Source of the DNA: an uncultured Psychroserpens sp. | Lineage (GTDB): Bacteria > Bacteroidota > Bacteroidia > Flavobacteriales > Flavobacteriaceae | Assembly (NCBI GenBank): GCA_905479815.1 | Contig: CAJQOA010000230.1 | Location: 1 to 38,241 of the forward strand | Direction of reading: 5' to 3' | DNA length: 38,241 bases | Shown here: positions 1-7,312 of the stretch, in pieces | Layout of the letters: every line of letters begins with the position of its first letter | Numbering within the stretch: position 1 is the stretch's first letter | The notes under the pieces: model-generated | Databases searched by the model: none | The model's input: the letters and a program-made list of their open reading frames with translations, nothing else | Told to the model about the DNA's origin: nothing | Position numbers and translations under genes: made by a program

Positions 1-627
1 TTTAAAATGCAAAAATACTTTTGAGAGATATTGTACTGCAAAGGCGTCCTTTTCTGTAAACAATTCCTTTAAAAAACGCTCTACATATTTGATCTTTTTT
101 GTGCTCATATAGCGTTTCATTGGTATAAAGACTTTAAATAATGCTTTTAAAGGATTCCCATTTACAATATAAGCAGGCGCTGTTAAAAATACTTCTTTTA
201 TATTGGCGTCTTTTAATTCTAGAGCTTTTAGAATAATCAAACCACCAAACGAAAATCCTGCGAGCGTTACATTTTCTAATTTTAAATTATCAATAACTTC
301 GTGCAACCACTTGCCATAGTCATCATTTTTCATTGATAGTCGTGTTTCTGCACTTTTATTGGGTTGCGCCAATACATCAACTGCAAAAACTTGAAAATGG
401 ACGTCTAAACCTGAGTAGGTTTCTAAGGCTATTGGTGCACATCCATTTGATCCATGAACAATTAATATGGGTGGTTTTGTAGCATCACCTGTGATAATTA
501 CATTGGTTTTACCAAAAGACGTTTCAACCTCATGATATGTATAATTGATATTTAAATCCTCTAACTTTTGATTATAAAGGCTTAAAATTTCTGCTTTTCC
601 TGTTTCAGATGTATATAAGGATTCCAT
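1..627 (-). CDS. Alpha/beta hydrolase, 3' end cut by the window edge
   Basis: The open frame runs from an ATG at 627 down through position 1, so at least 209 residues are present and the C-terminus is missing. An oxyanion-type segment LIVHGSNG is near residue 58, and the nucleophile elbow GFSFGG puts the catalytic serine at about residue 126. These are hallmarks of the alpha/beta hydrolase fold. No signal peptide is visible, so it is probably cytoplasmic. The catalytic acid and histidine would lie further on, at least partly outside the window. The substrate cannot be told. Upstream, at 679-708, is an ECF-type promoter nearly identical to the one before the oxidoreductase gene at 5136-5861, so the two are probably co-regulated. 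Confidence 0.8.
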   Translation of the reverse strand, partial: MESLYTSETGKAEILSLYNQKLEDLNINYTYHEVETSFGKTNVIITGDATKPPILIVHGSNGCAPIALETYSGLDVHFQVFAVDVLAQPNKSAETRLSMKNDDYGKWLHEVIDNLKLENVTLAGFSFGGLIILKALELKDANIKEVFLTAPAYIVNGNPLKALFKVFIPMKRYMSTKKIKYVERFLKELFTEKDAFAVQYLSKVFLHFK

Positions 628-678
628 TTTTGGTTAATAACGTATTTAGTGATTATTTTTGATTGAATTATATGTCTT

Positions 679-708
679 TAAGACGATTTAGTAATACAAC
701 CGTTACAC
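679..708 (-). promoter_or_regulatory. ECF-sigma-type promoter for the first hydrolase gene
   Basis: On the minus strand a -35-like TGTAAC is followed by exactly 16 nt and CGTCTTA. The same layout with TGAAAC occurs at 5889-5918. The two regions align without gaps over 58 nt (651-708 against 5861-5918) with 46 matches by eye. The TGTAAC/CGTC pair is typical of ECF sigma-factor promoters. Which sigma factor reads it is not known from this window. Confidence 0.55.
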
Positions 709-728
709 TGTTATAGTTTATGATTATT

Positions 729-2123
729 TTAAATTTTTTTTAAAATCCAATTAGAAATTTCTTTTAAAGCGGTTGGAGAAAATGATTGCTCAATTTTTCT
801 ATATTCATCCATCTTTCCTGTGTCGCACTCTTGAAAAAAGTGGTTTAAATTCTCAAGTTCCAGTATTTTATAATCTTCATTGCCTCCTTTGATTAATGCA
901 TTTCTTATGCCTTCTTGATTTATTTTTGCATTTACTTGAGTGTCTTTACTTCCATTTAACGACAATACAGGGATTTGTAATTTTTCAATTTCATCTGCTG
1001 GATTGTATTGTAAAAAATAGCGCGCCCAAGGCTTTAAACTTGTTTTTAACTGACTGTCTATAAATGAATTGATATTCTTTTCTGGCACATTTAAAGACGT
1101 TAAAATTGGTCTTAAAAATTCATTATAATGTGTGGTTAATTCCTTTTTAATTTCTAGTTCACTCTTATTTGAGGTTACAATTGCAATTGCTTTTCTTGTG
1201 TTTTTCTCATAAGCTTCTTCATCTTTAACCGGAAACTGTCTTAAGGATTTAGATTGCATGACAGACAATTCTGTTCCAGATATTCCTGTGGAAGCTAGTA
1301 ACACCATAAAAGCAACATCTTTTGAATTATTTGCCGCCAAAGGTGCGATAATACCACCTTCACTATGACCAAACAAACCAATATTTTTTAGATCTACATC
1401 GTTTCTAGTTTTCAAATAAGCGATTGCACTCAATACATCTTTAGAAAAATCTGCAGTTGTTGCATTTCCAAAATCTCCTGTAGATTCTCCATGACCACGA
1501 TCATCAAAACGCAATACTCCAATGCCTTGTCTTGTTAAATAATCAGACACTATTAAAAAAGGTTTATGTCCCATAAAACTTTCATCTCTGTCTTGTGGTC
1601 CACTTCCACTAATTAAAATGACCACTGGAAATTTTCCATTATCATTTGGCAATGTTAATGTACCTGCCAATTCTATTTTTGCTTCAACATTTTTAAAAAC
1701 GACGTCTTCTTCATAATAAGGATAAGGCTTCACAGGTTCCTGAGGTCGTCTTGCATCTTCAATTTTTACAGCGCCTTTTTTTAAGTTTAATACCAGTTCT
1801 ACGCCACCTTCTTTATAAATGCCTTCAAATTGTTGTGCTTCATTATTGAAAACGCCTTCATAGTTCATGCCTACATTAGAACCATCTATTATTAAGGTTC
1901 CATTTGTAAAAGATGTAGTTGAAGGTTTTATACCAGAAATTCTAAACGTTGGTACGTTCATCGTTGATGAATACTTAGAGTTTTCTTGTTCGATATTAAA
2001 AACAAATGTGATTTCTTTATCTCCTCTTTTAGTTGTTCCGCTCCAATCTCCTGAGATATCTTGGGAATATACGCTTACTATTGATAGTATAAATGCAATT
2101 GCAAATGTTACTATTGTTTTCAT
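729..2123 (-). CDS. Exported alpha/beta hydrolase (S33/dienelactone-hydrolase-like) with N-terminal beta domain
   Basis: I place the start at the ATG at 2123 and not at the upstream ATG at 2162, because the 464-residue product then begins directly with a signal peptide (MKTIVTFAIAFILSIVSVYS, ending at SQ). Residues about 20-120 form a beta-rich domain starting ISGDWSG, of the type found before many Bacteroidota peptidases and hydrolases. The hydrolase domain follows, with SGSGPQDRD, RFDDRGHGES, nucleophile elbow GHSEGG (serine about 254), an acid in NGSKD and the histidine in NLNHFF. Full length and all catalytic elements present. Likely a periplasmic esterase or peptidase; the substrate is unknown. 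It stands alone, with about 90 nt to the upstream gene. Confidence 0.85.
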   Translation of the reverse strand: MKTIVTFAIAFILSIVSVYSQDISGDWSGTTKRGDKEITFVFNIEQENSKYSSTMNVPTFRISGIKPSTTSFTNGTLIIDGSNVGMNYEGVFNNEAQQFEGIYKEGGVELVLNLKKGAVKIEDARRPQEPVKPYPYYEEDVVFKNVEAKIELAGTLTLPNDNGKFPVVILISGSGPQDRDESFMGHKPFLIVSDYLTRQGIGVLRFDDRGHGESTGDFGNATTADFSKDVLSAIAYLKTRNDVDLKNIGLFGHSEGGIIAPLAANNSKDVAFMVLLASTGISGTELSVMQSKSLRQFPVKDEEAYEKNTRKAIAIVTSNKSELEIKKELTTHYNEFLRPILTSLNVPEKNINSFIDSQLKTSLKPWARYFLQYNPADEIEKLQIPVLSLNGSKDTQVNAKINQEGIRNALIKGGNEDYKILELENLNHFFQECDTGKMDEYRKIEQSFSPTALKEISNWILKKI

Positions 2124-2212
2124 TTTAGGTTGTTTTTTAGTTGGCCAAAAATTATTCGGCATTTAAGTTTTAAAATAAATAATGTGACTTTTTGTGTTTT
2201 CTTTGCGATTAA

Positions 2213-2665
2213 TTATAGCATGTTTCCAGCTGCTTTAGCTTGAGCATCCTTACGACGACCGATATATGCGCCAATGAACAATACCATACAAATTCCGAAG
2301 GAAACCCCTAAAGACTTTTCAAAACGCTCACCTATAAGCACTCCAAAAGCAACTCCAAATAATATTCCTAAGCTTACACTAGTGTTTGTGTAGTACCCTT
2401 TGGAAGTCAAAGAAAATGTATCCTTTAAATAGTTCTCAAATTGAGTTAGAGCTTTTTTAAAGAATTTTTTTCTGTTTTCTGGATTTGATTTTAACCCTAA
2501 ACTATCCAACTCCGTTTCTATAGATTGAATTTCATTAGTAGTGAATTCTCTCTTTTTTACTTTTATAAGAATATCAATAAATTGAGTATAAACTTTAATT
2601 TCAGATTTTTTAACTGTTTTTGCTTTTAAACTTTCAAAGAAGTTAATTGTATTTATAAGTGTCAT
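2213..2665 (-). CDS. Small membrane protein of unknown function under an ECF-type promoter
   Basis: The 150-residue product is not recognised. Residues 1-90 are charged and helical with many Lys and Glu. Residues about 93-113 (LGILFGVAFGVLIG) and 118-138 (LGVSFGICMVLFIGAYIG) look like two Gly-rich membrane helices joined by a short charged loop, and a basic tail (GRRKDAQAKAAG) follows. The upstream element at 2684-2714 matches the promoter of the ECF sigma gene in spacing and in the CCACTAACCAA block. It is therefore probably a target of that sigma factor, perhaps part of an envelope response. Confidence 0.65.
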   Translation of the reverse strand: MTLINTINFFESLKAKTVKKSEIKVYTQFIDILIKVKKREFTTNEIQSIETELDSLGLKSNPENRKKFFKKALTQFENYLKDTFSLTSKGYYTNTSVSLGILFGVAFGVLIGERFEKSLGVSFGICMVLFIGAYIGRRKDAQAKAAGNML

Positions 2666-2683
2666 ATCTTTTAGTGTTTTCTT

Positions 2684-2714
2684 GGTTAGTGGTTCAATTC
2701 AAAAAATATTACAC
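2684..2714 (-). promoter_or_regulatory. ECF-type promoter, matching the sigma gene's own
   Basis: On the minus strand GTGTAATA is followed by 14 nt and CCACTAACC, then CAAGAAAA. The same blocks with the same spacing occur at 3916-3946 upstream of the ECF sigma factor. The ATG of the 150-aa gene lies about 20 nt downstream. Confidence 0.6.
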
Positions 2715-2767
2715 CTAAAATTTAATTTTTCTAAATATCTCTTTAAAAACACTTTATTTAATGGTCT

Positions 2768-3424
2768 TTAGCTTCTTAAGCTTTCTATATCAGTCATCAA
2801 TTCTTCTAGTTTTTTGAATACGCTTCCATAAACAATGTATAAATCCCATTTATAAATTCTACCTCCAAAAAGAGCAAGTAAACCTATTATTACTAGTGCT
2901 ATAATGATTCCTATTAGTGGTATTCCAAATATGAGATTGGTGTCTGGAAATCCAACAAGAATTTCACCTACAAGTCTTTCACCCATAGGCATTCCTTCTG
3001 CATCTTTAAACCAAAAGCCTAAAATCAATGAGATAAATATTATTGGATACAAAAATCTTGAGATTTTCTTATTGATAGTTACCTGTTTTTTTATCCATTG
3101 GTTAAATACCTTTAAATATTTATAACTACTCTCACCCAAGTCTATTTTCTCTAAGTCATTTAATAACTTCTTATTAATATAAACAAGAACTGAAAGGGTC
3201 ACAAAAAATATGATACCCATTATTGGTATGCCTACAAAAAATGAGATAACTAAAAAAGCAAATGAGAAGGCTACAATTGCAATCAAATTTATTTTAAACA
3301 TGCGTTTAAATTTATCAATGAGATGAATTGATTTTTGGTTGTATAGGTCGTTTATTTTAGGAACGACTAATGCGTCACTCTCAAGAAAACCTTCTTTCCA
3401 TATATTTTCAATTGATTTTTCCAT
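2768..3424 (-). CDS. Multi-pass membrane protein overlapping the sigma gene; candidate anti-sigma or partner
   Basis: The 218-residue product has a soluble N-terminus of about 45 residues. It is followed by two closely spaced hydrophobic helices (about 46-85), and two more around 124-137 and 163-188 (IFGIPLIGIIIALVIIGLLA). Its start codon lies inside the end of the sigma-factor gene (17-bp overlap), so the two are translationally coupled. This is the position where anti-sigma factors or sigma-dependent membrane partners are found in Bacteroidota. No classical zinc-binding anti-sigma motif (HxxxCxxC) is present, so the anti-sigma role is inferred from context only. Confidence 0.65.
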   Translation of the reverse strand: MEKSIENIWKEGFLESDALVVPKINDLYNQKSIHLIDKFKRMFKINLIAIVAFSFAFLVISFFVGIPIMGIIFFVTLSVLVYINKKLLNDLEKIDLGESSYKYLKVFNQWIKKQVTINKKISRFLYPIIFISLILGFWFKDAEGMPMGERLVGEILVGFPDTNLIFGIPLIGIIIALVIIGLLALFGGRIYKWDLYIVYGSVFKKLEELMTDIESLRS

Positions 3425-3899
3425 CTAATATTTTTTTTAATCTAATTTTAATTCTTTTAACACGTACACCAATATTATTAGGATTTGTTCCTATGATTTC
3501 GGCAATTTCCTTTTGCGATTTTTCTTCTAAATAAAGCATAATAACGGCTCTATCTATTTCAGATAGTTTTCTAATGGCATCGTATAATAAATTTAGAGAT
3601 TCGTTTGAAAAAGCGTAGTTATTTTCGGTTGCTTCAGTAGCTATAGAATCAGATACAAAATGTTGAACATTATTTTTCTTTTTCTTAAGTAAGGTTAAAC
3701 AAACGTTTAATGAAATTCGATACACCCAAGTGCTCCATTGCGATTCCTCGCGAAAATTGTCTTTACTTCTCCAAATTTGCAAACACACTTCTTGGTAATA
3801 ATCTTCAAAATCTTGTTGTGAGTTGGTATACGCTCGACATAATTTGATGATTATTCCTGCAAAGGGTAAAATGGATGATTTGTAAAAATCGCTACTCAA
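3408..3899 (-). CDS. ECF-subfamily RNA polymerase sigma factor (sigma-70 family)
   Basis: The 163-residue size is typical of ECF sigma factors. Region 2 is seen at about residues 15-70 (DFEDYYQEVCLQIW and WSTWVYRISLNVCL). After a linker comes region 4 with the helix-turn-helix around residues 112-158 (EKSQKEIAEIIGTNPNNIGVRV). Region 3 is absent, as expected. The gene probably drives its own transcription: the motif at 3916-3946 recurs upstream of the 150-aa gene. It overlaps the downstream membrane-protein gene, a likely regulator. The inducing signal cannot be told. Confidence 0.9.
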   Translation of the reverse strand: MSSDFYKSSILPFAGIIIKLCRAYTNSQQDFEDYYQEVCLQIWRSKDNFREESQWSTWVYRISLNVCLTLLKKKKNNVQHFVSDSIATEATENNYAFSNESLNLLYDAIRKLSEIDRAVIMLYLEEKSQKEIAEIIGTNPNNIGVRVKRIKIRLKKILDGKIN

Positions 3900-3915
3900 T
3901 AGTGCTGTTTTTATT

Positions 3916-3946
3916 GGTTAGTGGCATAAATAATAAATTATTACAC
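3916..3946 (-). promoter_or_regulatory. Putative autoregulated ECF promoter
   Basis: The minus strand reads GTGTAATA, 14 nt, CCACTAACCAA, ending about 15 nt before the ATG of the sigma gene. It is shared with 2684-2714 at identical spacing. TGTAAT/TGTAAC is a common -35 of ECF promoters, and the CACTAACC block sits at the -10 position. Confidence 0.6.
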
Positions 3947-3965
3947 TCTAGTTTAAAATATATAA

Positions 3966-4001
3966 AAAAAAATGAGTTTGATTCAGTATGAGCTTCAAAC
4001 T
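3966..4001 (-). terminator. Intrinsic terminator after the WD40 gene
   Basis: A 7-bp inverted repeat (AGTTTGA at 3975-3981, TCAAACT at 3995-4001) is followed on the minus strand by CA and a run of nine Ts. It lies about 55 nt past the WD40 stop codon. Confidence 0.6.
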
Positions 4002-4056
4002 ACTATTATTTATAAAATTCATTTAGGCGATTATTGAGCATTTTATAGTATTAGCA

Positions 4057-5097
4057 TTAATTTATTTTCCAAATCTTAATAGTTTTATCTTTACTAGGAG
4101 TTGCTATTAATTTTCCGTCAGAACTAATGTCCATACCTAATCCAATATCATCTTTGTGTGCAGTAATTGTTTGTAGAATTGTTTCATTATTAATATCCCA
4201 AAGTGTAGCAACAGTAGGTATTGTGTAGCCCGTAAAATCAAATTTATCTTCTAATAATTCTCCAAGCATTTTTTTGTCAGTTCCACCAGCCAAAACTCTA
4301 TCATTACCAATAAATACTACGGAATGAATAGCTTCGTTTTCGCCTTTTAAAGTGTGCAATAAATTCCAAGTTCTGGTATTCCAAATTTTTACAGTTTTAT
4401 CATCACTCCCACTTGCTAATAATTTTCCATTTGGACTAAAGGCCATTGATAGTGGTACTAAGGAATGACCAATAATTGTTTGTGTTAACCTACCAGTTTC
4501 CACATCGTAAATTCTTATGGTATTATCGCTACCTGAAGTCACTAAATACTCTCCTGTAGGGTTAAAAATGACTTCCCAAATATTATGTGATGCTTCTCTA
4601 AATTGATATTTAATAACTCCTGTATTTACATCCCAAATTGTAACTATATCATCATTACCTCCAGCTGCAACTAAATCTCCATTTGGACTAAAATTAACAG
4701 ACCAAATCGTACCTTCTTTTCCGTCTAACACTTTTATAAGTGATCCAGAATTCACATCCCAAAGTCTTACTTTACCATCATAAGCACCAGTTGCAATACG
4801 TTTTCCGTTTGGACTAAAATCTACTGCTGGTGATCCTGTTTCATGTGGTAAATTATGCAATATTTCTCCTGTAATTCTATTCCAGATTTTTGTGTTCTCA
4901 TCTATCCCTCCACTGACCATTAATGTATCGTTAGGTGCAAACTTAACTTCCCAAACATCACCAGAATGTTGTGTGAATGTTTTCTTTAACTCAATATAAT
5001 TGCCTTCAACTAGCTTTGGTTGTTTAAATAATTGCAAATACACAACGCATGCTAAAATTAATACGAGTAAAAGCACTATGATTTTTGCTTTTTTCAT
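4057..5097 (-). CDS. Membrane-anchored WD40 repeat (seven-bladed beta-propeller) protein
   Basis: The 346-residue protein has one N-terminal hydrophobic segment (residues about 5-24) and then seven WD40 repeats. Repeat ends are readable as ENTKIWN, GKVRLWDV, DIVTIWDV, NTIRIYDV, KTVKIWNT, ATLWDI and KTIKIWKIN, each preceded by an FSPNG-type turn in most blades. Seven repeats fit one closed propeller, presumably a protein-binding scaffold facing the periplasm. Blade 6 carries an insertion (about residues 275-292, LLEDKFDFTGYTIPT). No enzymatic domain is attached, so the partner is unknown. The gene has its own terminator and a 38-nt gap to the upstream oxidoreductase. Confidence 0.85.
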   Translation of the reverse strand: MKKAKIIVLLLVLILACVVYLQLFKQPKLVEGNYIELKKTFTQHSGDVWEVKFAPNDTLMVSGGIDENTKIWNRITGEILHNLPHETGSPAVDFSPNGKRIATGAYDGKVRLWDVNSGSLIKVLDGKEGTIWSVNFSPNGDLVAAGGNDDIVTIWDVNTGVIKYQFREASHNIWEVIFNPTGEYLVTSGSDNTIRIYDVETGRLTQTIIGHSLVPLSMAFSPNGKLLASGSDDKTVKIWNTRTWNLLHTLKGENEAIHSVVFIGNDRVLAGGTDKKMLGELLEDKFDFTGYTIPTVATLWDINNETILQTITAHKDDIGLGMDISSDGKLIATPSKDKTIKIWKIN

Positions 5098-5135
5098 TAT
5101 TGATTTAATAAAAGTTAATGTCTTGATTTCTAAAC

Positions 5136-5861
5136 TTAATACGATTTGCTATAAATCACAGGCATTTGTCCTTTCCATGTCCTCCATAAATCGTCATCAT
5201 TGATTAAACGAGCCATAAAATGACCAACATTTATACGACTCACTTTACCAGCGTTAAAAATGGCGCTTCTAATTGGTGAAGGATGTATCTCATAGTCGCT
5301 AACGTCTTCTTCGTTAATTAAGCCATCTGGTCGCACTGCAACCCATTCAATTGATGTATTATTTTGACCAATTTGTGTGCGTAAATAATCGGCTGCGTTT
5401 TCATTATCTACATGTGGTGGTAATAGTAAACGAAGCAATCCTATAACACATTTTTGAGCAAAAGAAATCGGTTCGTTTAAGTCGCGATTACGATTTCCTG
5501 TGGTGTTCATTAAAACAAACTTTGTTTGCCTTTGAAGATTATTTGATGTTATAGCATTGCATAGACGTTGCGTTGCATCTGTTACTAATTTTCTTGGTTG
5601 TCCGTAAATACCTTTCCAAGACATAGTATGACCAAGACAAGACGCAACGGCATTACAATCGCTTACAAGGGCGCTCATTTCTGTATCGCTTAGTTCTAAT
5701 ATACTTGCAGAGATTATTTGAAGATTTGCATTGGTTTTCCATGAATCTGGTAACTTTTCAGGAGATCTTACAATGACTTTTACGTTGTGTTTTTCAATTA
5801 GAAGTTGTGCTACTAATTGACGACCTGTGGCACCACTTGCGCCTACTATTAAAACTGTCAT
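5136..5861 (-). CDS. NAD(P)-binding oxidoreductase, atypical SDR (NmrA/NAD(P)H-binding type)
   Basis: The 241-residue protein begins MTVLIVGASGATGRQL. This is the glycine-rich GxxGxxG dinucleotide-binding loop of atypical short-chain dehydrogenase-like proteins, and it is followed by a basic residue region VIVRSPEKL that fits NADP binding. A central segment VASCLGHTMSW and MNTTGN match the family's later strands. No YxxxK catalytic pair is evident, as in many NmrA-like members, so it may be a redox sensor or a reductase. It is cytoplasmic. An ECF-type promoter lies directly upstream (5889-5918), nearly the same as that of the hydrolase at the left edge. Confidence 0.85.
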   Translation of the reverse strand: MTVLIVGASGATGRQLVAQLLIEKHNVKVIVRSPEKLPDSWKTNANLQIISASILELSDTEMSALVSDCNAVASCLGHTMSWKGIYGQPRKLVTDATQRLCNAITSNNLQRQTKFVLMNTTGNRNRDLNEPISFAQKCVIGLLRLLLPPHVDNENAADYLRTQIGQNNTSIEWVAVRPDGLINEEDVSDYEIHPSPIRSAIFNAGKVSRINVGHFMARLINDDDLWRTWKGQMPVIYSKSY

Positions 5862-5888
5862 ATTATTTTTGATTGATTGATATGATTA

Positions 5889-5918
5889 TAAGACGATATA
5901 ATACTACAATTGTTTCAC
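5889..5918 (-). promoter_or_regulatory. ECF-sigma-type promoter for the oxidoreductase gene
   Basis: The minus strand reads GTGAAAC, 16 nt, CGTCTTA. The start codon is about 28 nt downstream. The element and its flank align without gaps to 651-708. Confidence 0.55.
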
Positions 5919-5958
5919 TTTTAATGCATTTAAAAGTGAACGCATTATTCTTTCTGCT

Positions 5959-7011
5959 TTACAGATCCTTTGCTTTGCGTAAGATTTTAACAACACGTGT
6001 ATGTGTTATTTGCAATAAATTCCATTGGTAGCCTTCAAAATCGGTGGTGTTCATAAATTGAATGACGACCGCATCAATATCTTTATGGTATTCGGCCATG
6101 CTTTGGTAGCCTGGAACCAATCCTCCATGATTAAACTCATAAATTGAAGAGTAGACTTCCATTTCTTTTTCATTAAGCAATGACCCATCGTTTAAAGCTC
6201 TTAAGAATATACCAACGTCTTCAGCGGTAGCTAACATGCCTTGATTTTCAGTCTTGAAATCGTCTTCAATACCAACATAGTAACCACTCATAACATCGTC
6301 TAGATTTACTTCGCTAATTGAACCGAAAGTATTGTTGAGTCCCAGTGGTATTAAAATCTCCTCCTTGAAATATTGCTGACGGCTATAACCGACTACCTTC
6401 TCAATGATTCTGGAAAGCAACAAATAATTCGTATTTGAATACCCATAATCTTCGTTTGGCTCAAAGTCTGCTGGTAAATCAAGCGCATATTGAAGCACGT
6501 CTGTATTGGTGTTTGGTTGATTTTTCCAAAAATCAGCACTATCCGTATAATTAGGAATACCACTCTTGTGTTGCACCATCGCTCTCAAAGTGATGTTATC
6601 TGCATTTTCAATTCTTCCGACGAGTTCTGGGAAATAATCAGCGAGTGTTTTATCCAAAGATAAACGATTGTCATTAGCTAATCTGGTGATAGCAACTGCG
6701 ACATATAGCTTGCTTATACTTGCAATTTTGAATAAAGCTTTAGGGTTGACAGGTGTTTTAAGTTCTCGATTATCATAACCAGCGCCATAAAACGCTGGTG
6801 GCTTGCCAGATTCATCTACATAAACAATAACACCATCAAAACCATAACTTAAGGATTGATCGACTTGTTCTTGAACAGTATCTGGTAATGGCACTATCCA
6901 TGCCTTTACTAAAATCCAAGGCACAAACCATAAGGAAATCAAAGTCCCAACAAGTAAGACTACTCTAAAAATTTGTTTTCCTTTACTTGTCTTTGCTTTG
7001 GTATCGTTCAT
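5959..7011 (-). CDS. Beta-lactamase-fold serine hydrolase (class C / D-alanyl-D-alanine carboxypeptidase-like), membrane-anchored
   Basis: The 350-residue protein has an N-terminal membrane anchor (residues about 16-40) and then a penicillin-binding-protein-like domain. The SxxK motif is S98-I-S-K101, the second motif is YSN at 191-193, and the third is HGG in FNHGGLVPGYQ near residue 295. This is the S-x-x-K, Y-x-N, HGG set of family S12 serine hydrolases. Such proteins are mostly peptidases or esterases; resistance to beta-lactams cannot be claimed. The active domain should face the periplasm. A Bacteroidota-type -7 box lies about 45 nt upstream. Confidence 0.88.
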   Translation of the reverse strand: MNDTKAKTSKGKQIFRVVLLVGTLISLWFVPWILVKAWIVPLPDTVQEQVDQSLSYGFDGVIVYVDESGKPPAFYGAGYDNRELKTPVNPKALFKIASISKLYVAVAITRLANDNRLSLDKTLADYFPELVGRIENADNITLRAMVQHKSGIPNYTDSADFWKNQPNTNTDVLQYALDLPADFEPNEDYGYSNTNYLLLSRIIEKVVGYSRQQYFKEEILIPLGLNNTFGSISEVNLDDVMSGYYVGIEDDFKTENQGMLATAEDVGIFLRALNDGSLLNEKEMEVYSSIYEFNHGGLVPGYQSMAEYHKDIDAVVIQFMNTTDFEGYQWNLLQITHTRVVKILRKAKDL

Positions 7012-7054
7012 TACGTTACAAGATAATACTTTCTGTTATTATTAATTTGTGGTA

Positions 7055-7062
7055 CAAATATA
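7055..7062 (-). promoter_or_regulatory. Bacteroidota-type -7 box (TATATTTG)
   Basis: The minus strand carries TATATTTG, matching the TAnnTTTG consensus, about 45 nt before the serine hydrolase start. No clear -33 TTG was seen at the usual distance, so this is tentative. Confidence 0.35.
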
Positions 7063-7142
7063 TTTCAGAATAGAATAAAAATAAATTTTGAATTACCGAA
7101 TTGTAAGATATAAAGGATGAATTGATTTTAATACATAGAAGC

Positions 7143-7239
7143 TCGTGAACTCTGTCGAATCTTCGATTTCACTAAAAAGGTCTACCAGACCTTTTTTTAA
7201 ACGCACTGCCCTGCTTTTTGCCACATCGAAGATTCACGA
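7143..7239. repeat. Nested inverted-repeat element with central hairpin
   Basis: The left arm has TCGTGAA (7143-7149) and TCTTCGAT (7160-7167), split by 10 nt. The right arm is the reverse complement of TCGTGAATCTTCGAT without the insertion (7225-7239). The terminator hairpin at 7174-7198 lies between them. The whole has the look of a small dispersed intergenic element, or of an elaborate terminator. Confidence 0.4.
7174..7198 (-). terminator. Bidirectional intrinsic terminator after the NCS1 permease gene
   Basis: AAAAAGGTCT and AGACCTTTTT form a perfect 10-bp stem with a 3-nt loop, and a T run follows on both strands. It lies about 115 nt beyond the permease stop codon. Confidence 0.75.
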
Positions 7240-7312
7240 ATACAACAAAACACAAATGCATAAGTACAGCTCAAGTTATATAAAATGGCTTTGTAACTTA
7301 TAAACGTGTTAT

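Noticed and set aside
5959-7011. Beta-lactam resistance gene
   Set aside because: The motifs fit the broad class-C-like serine hydrolase family, whose members are mostly peptidases or esterases; resistance cannot be claimed.
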